This document shows positions 34,698 to 46,318 of a stretch of DNA of 64,000 bases, piece after piece (the first letter of the stretch is position 1; every line of letters starts with the position of its first letter). Below the pieces are notes generated by a model. That model saw only the letters and a list, made by a program, of their open reading frames with translations. It was not told the origin of the DNA and searched no databases. This DNA comes from Xanthostigma xanthostigma (Eukaryota; Arthropoda; Insecta; Raphidioptera; Raphidiidae): NCBI GenBank assembly GCA_963575645.1, contig OY754466.1:20314001-20378000 (forward strand), read 5' to 3'. A program made the position numbers and the translations under genes.

Positions 34698-35078
34698 AGC
34701 CGCTAACCGCGGCTTCGCACGCGATTGAAATGGAACACGAGAGCGATAACATTAGTGGAACCTTTGGCTGTATTACAGTCTTGCCTCTCGGGGCTGCGAC
34801 CCGCTCGGCAGCGGCAACAGTAATGCAACCTTTGGCTCTACCATATTAGACTTGTCTCGCGGGGTTGGGCCCCGCTAGGCAGCAACAACAGTAGTGGTAT
34901 TGCAGTTACACTTTAAAACGCCATGTTTATACTCTTTGATGGGGGGAGGGGCAGAAACATTCGCGGGGGTGCGCAAAACAACTTACCAAAGTTTCATCGT
35001 AATCGGATGACCGATATATAGTGACGCATACGTCCTGAACAGACAGACAACAGATGAACGTTCATTTGTATACTATAT
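34698..35078 (-). mobile_element. Helitron-like element, minus orientation
   Basis: Read on minus, it ends 'gcgtgcgaagccgcggttag' and 'cggCTAGT' at about 34697-34702. Two imperfect tandem units of about 75-80 bp ('caacctttggct...ggcagc.gcaaca') lie at about 34755-34890, each with a GC hairpin ('ctcggggctgcgacccgctcgg'). The far side holds 'cagacagacaacagatgaac'. A fold-back element inserted at 35079. Confidence 0.6.
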
Positions 35079-35080
35079 TA

Positions 35081-35899
35081 TACAGGTGGAGTGTTTATCT
35101 TGAGACAAGCCAATATCTCGGTTGGACTTGATTATTTAGAAAAAAATTTCAGATAAAAGTTGTTTAGTTTGAAGGAGGATGAGGGTGACTGACATTATAG
35201 GAACACCTATTTTTTTATTATAAATCATCAGTTTTCGAGAAAAAATATGCAACATTTGTCTGAAACATTTTTTTACCCGATACCTTTCTCAACCTCTAAA
35301 ATGCATGTCAAAAATCGGTTTCCCGAAACTCTAATAATTTTTTATATCTAAACAACGACCTTGCGCAGAAAATTATGAAAGGTAAATGTTGTTTGGTTTA
35401 GGAAGGGTCATCGATTAAACGTACAAAAAACACCGCCCCCTGCGTGGGGGTAAGGGTGACTAAAATTTTTAATGATTAAAGGGGGCGGTGGTTTTTTTAT
35501 GTTTAATAAATGACCCTTCTCAAATCAAACAACATTTACCTCTCGTAATTTTCTGTGCAAGGTCGTTGTTTAGGTATAAAAATTTAATGGAGTTTCGGGA
35601 AATCGATTTTTGACATGCATTTTAGGGGTTGAGGGAGGCATCGGGTAAAAAAAAAATTCAGAAAAATGTTGCATATTTGTTGCATAATATTGTATATGTA
35701 CATGTTGCATATATCTCGAAAAATCATAATATTTATGATAAAATGTCAAAGTCACCTTCATCCCTGCGCAGGTGGGGAGTGGTATTTATCTCTATACGAT
35801 GTCCCCCTTCAAACTAAACAACGTGTTTGAAACTTTTTTCTAAATAATCGAGTCCAACCGAGATATTAGCTTCTCTCAAGATAAACGTCCCACCCTGTA
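35081..35899. mobile_element. 819-bp fold-back (TACAGGGTG-type) element
   Basis: The left end 'tacaggtggagtgtttatct' is inverted at the right ('ataaacgtcccaccctgta'), and the arms stay inverted almost to the centre: 35081-35441 against 35480-35899. The 39-bp loop sits between 'caccgccccc' and 'gggggcggtg'. TA flanks both sides (35079-35080, 35900-35901), consistent with a TA-targeting Tc1/mariner-type element. No transposase. Transcription through it would give a hairpin RNA of several hundred base pairs. Confidence 0.85.
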
Positions 35900-35901
35900 T
35901 A

Positions 35902-38740
35902 TTAGATGTCGTCAAGGGGTACTATAGATTTGATTGAAATCTATCAAAAACTATGAAGCATAAAGTAATATTAATTACGAATCGATAACGTAGATATATT
36001 CTCGACATTCGAATATACTTCGCGTTGTTGCAATTATTATAATAAAAAACCGTATAGAAAGAAAAGTATGGAATGTGTCAGGAACGCGAATACGTGAAGG
36101 CTTGATTGAGATAAAAAAAAATAATTATTATTATATGTAGGTACTGTGTTATTATAAAAAGGTTTTTCATCGGCGGTTTAAAATTTTAAAAGAACGAAAG
36201 CTAGAAAAAAAAAACAGCAAATTTAAATTTATTGGTTTTGACACACATTACTACTTATGACTAATAATTTTAGAATGACAGTCCACTGAAAGCGACATTA
36301 ACGCAAAATTAATTGACGAAGTACCAAGGACAGATTACACTATTATTGTTGTTAATAAATAATAAAATCAATCATGCACCTTGCGGACTTATTGACGACA
36401 ACTCACAAGAAAAAGAACAGGTTTTAAGTACAGCCTGTACACTACTGACCAACAATATTTAATATGTACATATTATAAAATTTTAAACTTTGCGTGTCTG
36501 AACATTCAAAATATTTGCAAGAAAAATAATTGGGTGGATGACGGATCAGTGATAGAATGCATTATGATAATTTTTTTATTTTTATGTCTCTTTATTTGTT
36601 TGTTTGTGCACGCATCTCGTAAACACTGTTGACCCAATTCGGTTGGAGTTTTTAGAGAAACATAGGTCTGAACTTGGAGTCTAAGTTAGTTTTTTATTTT
36701 TTTTTTAAATACAGCCTCTAAAGCGGTCAAATGGGGGTGCAGGGGTTTTTGATCTATAAACAACACCCAGGTTAGGGCGCTCTCACTGGAAATTTAAAAT
36801 TTGAAAAGCATGTTCTTTTTGTGACGTAGGCATCCATTAAGAAGGAATTTTGTGAAATGCATCCCCTAGGGGTTAAAAGGGTGTATGTTTTTTTGACACA
36901 ATCAACGCCCATAGTCTAAACCGATGAAGCTAGCGACTTAAATTTGAATAGTAGGTTCTTTTAATTTTTAATTCAAGAGAAAGAGCGAAGTGAGTTAGAT
37001 ATCAAGTCGATTAAACAAACGAAGTGAGTGAAATCTTGCAATTAAAAAACTTACTTAAAGGACGTTATAGATAACAAAATTGAATCTACATAGGCGAAGT
37101 TACACCGGACAGCTACGCATACAATAAAGCATTTCCTCTAGCTGCTCGACGTGTATTAAAGTTCATGCATTTTTAACGGGATTATAGAAAGTAAGAAAAA
37201 ATCGATTCGAATGAAAAAATTGATTTTAAGTTTTGACCCAAATAACAGTCAGAGCTTCTAATAGCTGAGTATATATTCGTTGGGTGCGTGACGACAGCAC
37301 CGCCTATCATCCACAATTTTTCATTATAACATTTTGTCAAATGAACAGTTTTCAAATTCCTGTATTCTGTAATTATTATAATAATTAAACGAACCCTTTA
37401 TAATTATCGAAATTTTTATACTCAGTTAAGGAGATATAGTGTTTATGTTGCTGAACTGAAAAAAAAGCATATTGTGTATAATTATTATTTAGAAAACTGT
37501 AAAATACATATTTTTTTCACGTTTACTTCCACAATGACTACTAGCGCCGCTAGCAGGCAATAGAGCGGGTTTGAACTGCCTTGTTATTATTGTTTTAAAC
37601 CGCGAAGCTTTTTAATAAACGATACGGCGGCACCGCGACGAAAACGACGTCTGACGGCCACATAAAATCATATTCTATAACAGTTGCATGATTTATTGCT
37701 CATTTAGTCCACAGGTCACGCTGCAATCGATTCAGTTGTCCCCACTCTATACTCTGCATCCGGCCAATAGCAATGCTGTTGTTAATATGGCGTTTAAAAC
37801 AAACATGATACGGTCAATCACGGGAAATTTTATAAATGATCATGATACATGTCAAAAAAAAAACTTAACAGCATGTGAGGGGTGGCGCGGGTTCAGTCAG
37901 TAATTAATAAAACAAATGCAACTAATAATTAATCGATATTATTTTCAATCGCATCATTTGGATTATTCCAATAATTCAAATAAATAAACATTGTACTGCA
38001 ATGAACAATTTTTAAAATAATTCAATTTAGAATCTATTAAAATTTATATTTATTCTTTAATTAAATTATTTGAAATAACGTACCTGCCTATTCGAAAATC
38101 ATCATTAAAAGACTAACACGGTGTGCAAACGTATTCAATCAATGTGCAAAATGTAGAATAATTGCAAAAGAAATTTATATATAATTTTTATAAAAACCAT
38201 TCAATAATTCAATCATGTTTGAAACACGTTTTTGTTAATTTATGCGTAAAAACAATTCTGCATATAATATTGTAAACAAAACTACCAGACGCAAAAAATA
38301 TATGAATATCAAACAAACATTAAAATAAGACAAAAACAATGCTTTACGGTAGTTCGTGACTGTTAAGTTTTATTGTAATATATATAAAAATTCAGCTCAA
38401 GGTTTTGAAGATAACTTCATACGAAGAAAGAAATTTGTAGTCAAATTAAAGTTTATTGATTCAATTGTAATTTATTACTTATTAAATAATACTCAACCTT
38501 TCATTCATAAATTAAAAAATCGGTCAAGTTCAAGCTATATCTGCACAATTACTGTTCCGTGACATCAGTCCCCTACTTGTATGTTCTATAGACAAATTTT
38601 GGCACTCGCAGCAATAAAGAAAAATAAACAAATAAATTTTTCAAAACAATTGATCGCTCTAGAATTTTTCAATACTGATAGATTTTCAAATTTTTACTGA
38701 AAAGGATATTCAATAAATAAAAAAAAAATATATATTTTTA
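35902..38740. other. AT-rich spacer with retroelement-tail fragments
   Basis: At 36590-36680 'tttgtgcacgcatctcgtaa' and 'cccaattcggttggagt' are typical dispersed-repeat phrases. At 36770-37080 more such text appears, ending near 'aaagagcgaagtgagttaga'. A GC-richer block lies at 37545-37660. Frames of 68-71 codons at 37688 and 38356 carry no domain. Confidence 0.4.
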
Positions 38741-38850
38741 CGTAACGCTGGGTTCGAACCCACAATCCTGCGATAACAAATTAACCTAACTTGTTCAAAT
38801 TGCTCAATATTACAACATAATATGTACATAGTAGTTTGACGTGCATTCAT
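38741..38850 (-). repeat. tRNA-derived SINE head, copy 1
   Basis: On minus it reads 'ttaggttaatttgttatcgc' (box A-like) and then 'aggattgtgggttcgaaccc' (T-arm/box B), the tail of a tRNA-like fold. The acceptor stem is not intact, so it is not a working tRNA. The upstream words 'ttgctc(a/g)atatta' are shared with the copy at 39023. It probably belongs to one SINE family. Confidence 0.5.
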
Positions 38851-39022
38851 TAATTTGAATATAAATGTTTCGCGTTAGAAATTATTTTTCATACCAATCT
38901 ATGCCTAATTCTTATTAATGTTTATGATTTTTTCAGATTTTTTTTGAGCGTTACTTTTGAAAATTGGTGATAAGTGTGAAGGACTGCATTTTAAGAGTTT
39001 TTCTCGAAAAATGTAAAAAAAA

Positions 39023-39110
39023 ACACGACCTTGCGATTATGAGTCTCGTGTTCTACCGACATAATTAGCTTAGCTTGTACAATAAGTACATGTTGCTCGA
39101 TATTAATATA
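39023..39110 (-). repeat. tRNA-derived SINE head, copy 2
   Basis: On minus it reads 'gtcggtagaacacgagactc' then 'ataatcgcaaggtcgtg', close to the D- and anticodon arms of an insect tRNA with anticodon CAT. The T-arm and acceptor are replaced by a T-rich run, so it is a truncated tRNA-like remnant. Flanks match copy 1. Confidence 0.55.
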
Positions 39111-39524
39111 CCAGTTTCACTTATGATGTTGGAATAGTGAAGGTCTTATAGTGTTTCAAATAAAAGGGTCAACGTCCTAATCAATTCCTCCAGAATTTTA
39201 AGCAGAAAAGTACCATAAATCCATTTCTCCCCCTTTAATTTATACTGCTACTTAACTGATACTTGGTTTGACCCATTTTGTATTTAAATGGGGTCTTCTC
39301 TAAGAATGGTTCCTCACTAGTCACTAAAAGAGATTTAACGGGAAGATTACCTCGAGGAGTGTTTCACTTATGCTAGGTTGCAGAAAGAATTGTCAAAAAA
39401 ACTGATTTGATAATGACCTTAGATTGTGAACATACGTATTTATCTAATGAAAAGCATCGTAGAATTTAAAATCGACCCTGTTCAAAAAATAATTGATCGA
39501 TTGAAACGATATTTTTCTTAAACT
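39111..39524. other. spacer with a short dispersed repeat
   Basis: 'gaattgtcaaaaaaactgat' plus 'ttgataatgaccttagattg' (39388-39428) recurs at 40762-40808 in the same orientation and, inverted, at 39965-40012. It is probably the end of an old MITE. Confidence 0.4.
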
Positions 39525-39532
39525 GTGTATAC

Positions 39533-39774
39533 CAGGGGCGGGCAAATCTTTTGATCGTCGGGCCACATTGCTGATAAAAATTTGACCGTGGCCAAAAATT
39601 TGGAGAGCAAAAAAAAAGGTCCTTGCATTTCCGCACCAAAAAGGTCTTTTCTCGTCTGCTTTTGTTATTTACTATTTTTCTAAAAAATTTTTTATGCGCC
39701 AAATTATATTGGCAAACTATTTTCTTTGCGGACCGGACGAAAGTCTACTGCGGGCCGCCATTTGCCCAGGCCTG
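39533..39774. mobile_element. 242-bp hAT-type MITE
   Basis: The ends are 'caggggcgggcaaat' and 'atttgcccaggcctg'. Perfect 8-bp duplication GTGTATAC flanks at 39525-39532 and 39775-39782. Internal 'gatcgtcgggccacattgct' and 'ctgcgggccgcc' are typical hAT subterminal text. Non-coding; open frames on both strands are incidental. Confidence 0.9.
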
Positions 39775-39782
39775 GTGTATAC

Positions 39783-40812
39783 AATATACATGTATTTATA
39801 GCATTTCGATTAAAATTTAGCTTGAAAAGCGGTCTTTTTCTATGTAAAACAATCGTTTGTTTTTGTGAGTACAATCTAATGTTCTAGATTCTAGAATCTA
39901 GATGACACGGAGTTTGAATACGACATAAGACTGCTCCTGATGTATGGAAACTGTAATTATAATATGATTACAATTTAAGATCATTGTCAAATCAAATCTT
40001 TTGACAATCCTCTATGTGCAGCTCAGCATAAATCACGTATCGTTCTAATACAAAAGTATAGGACAGATATATTTTTAATACTTTGATTTATAGTCCAGTC
40101 GACTAAATAAAATGTTTAAACTACATTTTGCTAAAGTTGTTTCTCAAACGATGCCTAGGATATCAAAACATAAAGATTTACTAAAATTCCGAAAACAAAC
40201 TTTCGGACCGAATTCAAATTTCTCGAGGTAAGAAGTAAAAATTGCATTGTATCGCAAATTACCATATCAGATTTTGAGACAACTCACACAATAGCTAAAA
40301 ATAACTTAATCTGCACATTGTTCTCAATGTATCTTAGCAACAATCTAGGCACTATTATAGTACATTATATAGCCTTCACAGATGCCGGCTTTAGAGATCA
40401 AGGATCGGTGCAGCTAATAATTACCCTACCTCCACTTCCACACACGGTTTCTCGCTTTAATGGGATTTCTGATTAAAACCTTTTTATTGGCCACACACAC
40501 ATCCAATGCGCTCGTTAGCTTTCGTTATGTTTCATACTATAAGCTCGGGTTGATAAAATAACCACTGCAAACAATATAATGCACCATAATTAATAGGCTC
40601 ATAATAATAAAACGGATTAGTGCAGAAGTTACGAGAAAAAAATAGAAATAAAAAATGTTAATAGACTACCTATTTCAAAAGGATCGTACATATAAAGTTG
40701 CGACTTTCTACAAAGTGTTGTAATAAAACAAAATTTGTCTAGATACGAGCATGCTGGGTAACAGAAATAATTGTCAAAAATTCGATTTGACAATGACCTT
40801 AGATTGTAATAA
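39783..40812. other. AT-rich spacer
   Basis: It contains the inverted (39965-40012) and direct (40762-40808) copies of the 'accttagattgt' repeat. No gene seen. The last base A at 40812 is the Helitron target base. Confidence 0.4.
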
Positions 40813-41154
40813 TCCATACTAATATTATAAATGCGAAAGTAACTCTGTCTCTCTGGCTGTTACGCTTTCACGGTCAAACCGCTGGGCCGATTGCGATGAT
40901 ATTTAATATGGATATAGCTTGAAGTCTGGGGAAAAACATACGCTTTTTTTTCAAAATCCAACCACTATGGGGATGAATTCGGGGTTGTAATATTGTAAAG
41001 TTACGTTTTACGGCCAGACTGCTGAACCGATTGTGATGAAATTTATTATGTAGGTAGCTAGTTTAAACTTAGAGGAAGGACGTAAACTACTTCTTTTTTT
41101 AAATTACCCCTAAGGAGGTTAAATGCCTTTTCATAAATTAAGGTTAGAAGTGTG

Positions 41155-41758
41155 TGTTCCAGTACCTTTAATGCGAAAGTTTGATGCACCCCAATTGTGT
41201 AATGGTTCACGTTTGCAAAGTCGAAATATTGTTAGGGCTATTATACTGCCATAAAAAGTCAAGTGACATTTGTTGACAAAATGAGTTCATACTGAAACCA
41301 ACGACAGCATTAAGGGCTGCAGCAATAATTTTATTGTCTTTAAAAAATGTTTCCCTCATGTTTTGGTTTCCATAATCTAAAATTCTGGACGGTCGATACA
41401 TTTTTAGTAAATCTTGATTTACTCAAATTCATAAGTTGGTCACTTACTGCCTTTTGCCTTTTTACGGCAGTATAATTAGTGACAAATCTATAAAAAGAGA
41501 CATCAGACATTCATTACCACGAATACCAATTATATCAACGGATTTGCCTTTCAATTTAAAAGATTAAAATTTCCATTAAAACTTGCTTTCGGAATAACTA
41601 TAAACAAAACCCAGGAACAAACACTTAAGATAGCTGGCATCCATTTAGAAAAACCATGCTTTGTGGCTTGTTCACAGGTATCGAATCCACAAAATCTGCA
41701 TGTTTTTGCAAAAGATAGTAAAACAAAAAACATTGTTTATAGGGCCGTCTTAACTTAG
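41155..41758 (+). pseudogene. Helitron Rep/helicase C-terminal remnant, split
   Basis: The first piece (about 41171-41243) reads MRKFDAPQLCNGSRLQ...NIVRAII. The second piece (about 41530-41758) reads DLPF.FKRLKFPLKLAFGIT, then INKTQEQTLKIAGIHLEKPC, then VACSQVSNPQNLHVFAKDSK, ending ...NIVYRAVLT-stop at 41756-41758. 'F.(I/M)TINK.QGQTL' and 'VA.SR' are the conserved C-terminal motifs of Pif1-family helicases of Helitrons. A missing base at about 41551 breaks the frame, 'GQ' has become 'EQ', and the gene is split by an insertion. Dead. Confidence 0.9.
41244..41472. mobile_element. small TIR element nested in the helicase remnant
   Basis: 'ctgccataaaaag' (41246) faces 'ctttttacggcag' (to 41470), with TATA on both outer sides, consistent with a TA duplication. 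It separates NIVRAII from the DLPF part of the helicase, so it inserted after the Helitron. A 64-codon minus frame crosses it and is not recognised. Confidence 0.7.
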
Positions 41759-41819
41759 AGTCAATTATATCGTTTGTACACATTGATTCCACGCGGACGA
41801 AGTCGCGTGTAAAAGCTAG

Positions 41820-43692
41820 TATAATTATAGTTTTTATTCATAGAGGAGCAGACAAAAAAGTGAAATTTGATTGTAATTTATACCTTATACACTTATTAGA
41901 TATCCATCGTGATAACAATTATATTATGAAAAAATCGCAAATATTTGACGTTTCGTCTATATATTTAGACTTTTTCAGTATTTTTGCAGTACCTACTTGA
42001 AAAAGTTTAAATATAGGTAGGTGTCGAAACGTCAAATAAATCTAATAATTTTTGTCCGCATACCTGCGATTTTTTTATTAGGTTGTAATCACTTTATTTA
42101 CATAGAAAAATCGCTTTTCAATATATGCCTAGAAAAATATTTCGAAGTAGAAATTGAGCAGAAATACATGTATACACACTACAGTTAAAAAATATATATT
42201 TTCGAGTAGGAACGATTTAAAAATCTACAATGCTTTTCTTATGGTGAAATATGTATGGTCACAATCTAAGGTGAAAATTAAACCAGTTTTTCTAGCAATG
42301 CTTTTTGCAAACCAGTATAACATAGCAAGTTAAATATGCAGGGTGAAATAACCAAATTTTTCATAACATTACAACTGACACACAATAGTGAATACAAGAC
42401 ACACCTATTGACATAGTATTTTTGTCGCAGGATATCGATTGTTATTCACGGAATTTGTGCCGGATAAAGATTTCCTATACAATGATCTGTAACAGGTATA
42501 GGTACACACATAATATAATTTCATAGACATAGTTCATAATGATTAATAGAACACATAATATGTGCGGGTGAAATTGGGCATGGAACTGCACCAAAATAAA
42601 TTGCACAAAAATTGGTACTAAGCATGCTTTGGATGTTTAAAATTATAAAACAGTGTTTTCCTACAATAAACAATTAAAATTTCTACTAAAAAATAAATGG
42701 TCACAGAACTGCAATGCAGAAAACTTATTTTAATTTCTGTATATTATACCTCAAAAAACATAAATGTAAATAACGTTTTTTAATACAAATTGTCTTTATT
42801 TCATAAAATCAAACCACCGATTATGAAGTTGTTTCTGGCGATGTGCAAAGATGAGGTGTGCAGGGGGGAGTAAAAAAGTTGTTCGCGCAATCGTGCATCT
42901 TCGAGGGTCCTCAAGGTTTGATCCCTAGACACTTGTATGACATTGCGATTAAATTAAATACATTGTATTTTTAGTTTCGTCAACGAAAAAATACCGAGAG
43001 AGGGCTCTTATGAAGTCGACGCTTTCTTCCACAACATCCGAACAGGCGCAGACTTAACAAAAGTCTACTGTAGTGGAAGTCACGTTTAACAGCTGACATA
43101 GAATTTAAAAAAAATACATAAAATTTTTAATGAAATGTCTAATATTTGAGAATGAATAAATATTTAAAAAAATACATTTTCCAAAAAAATGATTTATATT
43201 TGTCAAGACCAAAAGATTTTTTTTACATAAAAATATTGATATCTTGTTAATAGTGTTTGATTATTTGATTCCGTCATATTTTGCCTATTGATATGCTTTT
43301 TTGTTTCGTTTTGTTTCATTATTAAATTTGTATTATTTATCTTTTGTTTTTAAGTTCATTACTTATTTCAAAGAAATATTTTTAGTATCTATAATTAATT
43401 CATCTTCAAACGAATAAAATTATCGAGCAATATTTTTAGACTATAATATAGTCTGAAAAAACTGGTTGATAATTTTATTTATTTGAAGAATTCTATTCAG
43501 ACGTTAATCAAAGATTTGTATAATCCAACTTATTTATTAACTACTGCACAGGTATGTTTTGTAACCTGAGCGTAACAAATGAACTATGCAAACAAAACGA
43601 GGTTTACGGATATAAGTACATTAACTAAAAAAAAAAACAATAGAAGTGATTAGGAAACATTTAATTTATTTTGTTGTCAATTCATAAATACA
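41820..43692. other. AT-rich spacer with one inverted repeat
   Basis: At 41945-42045 'tttgacgtttcg' and 'cgaaacgtcaaa' face each other around 'gactttttcag'/'ttgaaaaagtttaaatata', forming a hairpin of about 100 bp that resembles retroelement-end text. No gene was seen. 42835-43090 is somewhat GC-richer. Confidence 0.4.
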
Positions 43693-44362
43693 CTAGCTTT
43701 TATCCGTGAATTCATCCGCGTGGAATTCGTGTGAAAAATTGATACAATTGATTCTTAAGACAGCCCTATAAACATGAAGATTTTGTGGATTCGATACATG
43801 TGAACAATCTACATACAGGCTTTGCGAAAATGAATGCCAGCTACCTTACTTGTTTGACCCTGGGTTATGTTTATAGTTATTCCGAAAGCAGTTTTAATGG
43901 AAATTGTAATCTTTTAAATTGAAAAGGCAAATCCGTTGATATAATTATTATTGGTATTAAAACACTGTCTCCTTTAGATCTGCCTCTCATTATAATTGCC
44001 CTAACAATATTTCGATCCAGATGAGAAACTCGTAAACGTGTACCATTACACAATTTGGGCGCATCAAGATTTCGCATTAAAAGTACCGGAATTTATGTGG
44101 AGGCATTCAACCCCTTTAGGAGTACATTTTTGAAAAAAAGTAGTCCCCAGAGTTTCAATTATCTCCTTATTAAATTTCAGCACAATCGGGCCAGCAGTCT
44201 GTCCGTGAAAGCGTAACTTCATACTTTATTACAACCCCACCTTCGCCGCCATAGGGGTTGAATTATTAAATAAAGTAGCCTATGTCCTTCCTCAGGCTTC
44301 AAACTATCTCCATATCAAATATCATCACAATCGGTCCAGCGATCTGGCCGTCAAACAGACGA
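43693..44362 (-). mobile_element. Helitron, minus orientation, 5'-truncated
   Basis: Its 3' terminus on minus is '...ataaaagCTAG' with T next (43692/43693). The terminal hairpin is decayed. It shares the helicase fragment and the 'accgctggaccgattgtgat' sub-blocks with 40813-41819. The far side stops at about 44360 within a sub-block, lacking the 'TCCATACTAATATT' start. Confidence 0.8.
43757..44095 (-). pseudogene. Helitron helicase C-terminal remnant, second copy
   Basis: On minus it reads MRNLDAPKLCNGTRLRVSHL, then DRNIVRAIIMRGRSKGDSVL, then ISTDLPFQFKRLQFPLKL. It then shifts frame before the 'FGITIN' motif and decays to a stop near 43759. The 'LLRNLD...LCNGTRL' motif is a signature of Helitron-encoded Pif1 helicase. 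This copy keeps the central part lost from the 41-kb copy. Confidence 0.88.
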
Positions 44363-44696
44363 ATTATGGTTGAAAATAATCTACGCAATTGCAAACAGCC
44401 ATAAAAATTGCAACGAGATAAACAATTTAAACGATATATTGTCTAAAAGATAATTTTGTGTAATAAATTTTACTGCAGATACCTACGTGCTTTTTTAATC
44501 TAAGAGTGGCGATTTATTGAGTAACGCTTTATTATTATTATTACATTATTACACTAATAGCTTATGTACACAACCATGCCAAAATAATCATGAGAAAAAT
44601 AATTTAAAAAAATCTGTGTTAATGTTTTTCTTCCTGATAAAACGGAAACAATAATTTGACTATATTGTATGATAAAGAAAATAAAAAAAACTCCAG
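44363..44696. other. AT-rich spacer
   Basis: Nothing was recognised beyond A/T-rich low-complexity DNA. Confidence 0.35.
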
Positions 44697-45240
44697 CCAA
44701 TTGGACGACGGGACCATTCCAACTTTAAAAATATTGACATTTGATATGGTATAATAAAGAAAATAAAATTTCTGATAGTGCGTAAGGTGACGCGGGTAAT
44801 GGCTGATATTCAATTTGATATTTGCTATTCGTTGCCATGGTTACCTACATCTGATTTTTTTTTATTTTCCAAATAGGTATTTCCGAAACTATAAAGTTTA
44901 GAAAAAGAATGTTTTGACGTAACTTTCTTGAAAAAATAAATAAAATAATAAGCCGTTGTAAAAAAAATACCATTATTATATAAAAAACACCTTTAAGTAT
45001 AACATATATCTCTTTTCCCAAAAAAAAAAAATAGGGCCCTTTATATTTGCATATCAAACATTCTCCCAAAATTTAGTTTCAATCCGTTCATTCGTTTGAC
45101 CTGTATCGTACTCACAGACAAATAGACTAACAGAAAAACAGACGCATATAGTTTTTCCAAAAATATTTTTTTTTGGATTCGGGGATCTCAAAACGAAAAA
45201 ATATTGTAAAATTTTGTAAATGAATTTTTGACTAAACTAA
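44697..45240. repeat. old dispersed repeat R1, uninterrupted copy (empty site)
   Basis: It matches 18160-18406 joined to 19078-19370, but without the 670-bp family X insert. 'tttcttgaaaaaataaataa' at 44924-44943 is the unoccupied site. It ends with 'cacagacaaatagac' and 'cggggatctcaaaacg'. The 64-74 codon minus frames are incidental. Confidence 0.7.
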
Positions 45241-45864
45241 TACCATTCCTATAACCTAGTACCATTCATTAAAGTACGAATCTATGTAGATACTGTATTT
45301 TACTAATTAATATCATTTTGTCTGAAATATCCACAAAAGAAAGTAAATTAAAAGTACCTTAAAAATTATGGTATGGTGTAATGATTTGCGATATCAATAA
45401 AATAAAAGGCATAATCAAACAATTAAAAAATTCATTTTTTGAATATTAATTATGTTATTAATATGTTATACAAATTGCTTTTAAGTGTGAATGAAAGAGT
45501 CATATAGTTATTTTAAAATATAAAAGTTATAACACAAAACTTATGTGAAAAATATTGACAATTTAATTGCACAAAAATAGTAGTTAGCATAAGAAAAGGT
45601 CATAATATAATTCACAACAACTTGAATTAGCATACACAGTACACACATCGTAAAATATAGTTTTAAATTGACTGTCAATGCAGAGAAATTATTTTCAAGT
45701 TACTTCATATTTAAATTTATATCTAGAAAATGGGACACGAGAGTTCAGTACCTACAATTTATATATTGAAAGAAGATATTTAAGACATTTCGAAGAGAAA
45801 TTAAGCCTTTCATAACGTAAATAGTAGGTATATTATACCACAAGAGTCAAAAGTGTGATATTCT
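45241..45864. other. AT-rich spacer
   Basis: No gene, RNA or bounded element recognised. Confidence 0.35.
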
Positions 45865-46318
45865 TGCCCTGTGTGAGGGTTCCGTACAAACTTGTAGTTC
45901 GTCCGTCACGGGAATCGAGTCTCGAAGATTCTTCTCGCTGTGCCCTTGGAAAACTGAATACCATGGCTAAATCTGATAGCCTACAGGTGGTATCGTGCTG
46001 TATACGAGAGTTCTCATAATTGTATTTTAATAAATGTTTGAATATACTGCACCGTTAGCGGACGCTTGTTTTGTATTAAAACTGTAACTGTGTATGTGCG
46101 TAGCACGTTGTTGCGGTTTGTGTATGTACCTATAGTAATTGTATTGTGTATAAAAAAAATTTTTCATTATTTGTTGTTATAGCGGAAATAGAAATACACA
46201 CTCTGTGAAAATTTCAACTCTCTATCTATTACGATTTATGAGATACAGTCCGCTGACAGACAAACGGACGGACGGACAGCGTAGACTTAGTAATAAAATT
46301 CCGTTGGGCACCCTTCAG
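45865..46318 (-). repeat. dispersed repeat with GGACGGACGGACAG and GGGTTCCGTAC text
   Basis: The block at 46145-46318 is the inverse relative of 54996-55180 ('atctcataaa.cgtaat', 'cgctgtccgtccgtccg', 'tgaaattttcacag'). The left part contains 'gagggttccgtacaaa'. I recognise this as one of the commonest dispersed repeats of moth and butterfly genomes. Confidence 0.55.

Larger units (their letters stand above)
40813..41819 (+). mobile_element. Helitron with decayed helicase 3' end
   Basis: It starts TC after an A (40812|40813; 'ccatactaatattataaatg') and ends in a perfect hairpin, CACGCG-GACGAAGT-CGCGTG (41790-41809), then 'taaaagCTAG' followed by T at 41820. This is the A|TC...hairpin-CTAG|T structure of Helitrons. 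Two related 5' sub-blocks follow (about 40840 and 41005, 'accgctgggccgattgcgat'). The C-terminal end of a Pif1-type helicase gene lies before the 3' end, interrupted by a nested insertion at about 41244-41472. Confidence 0.9.
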
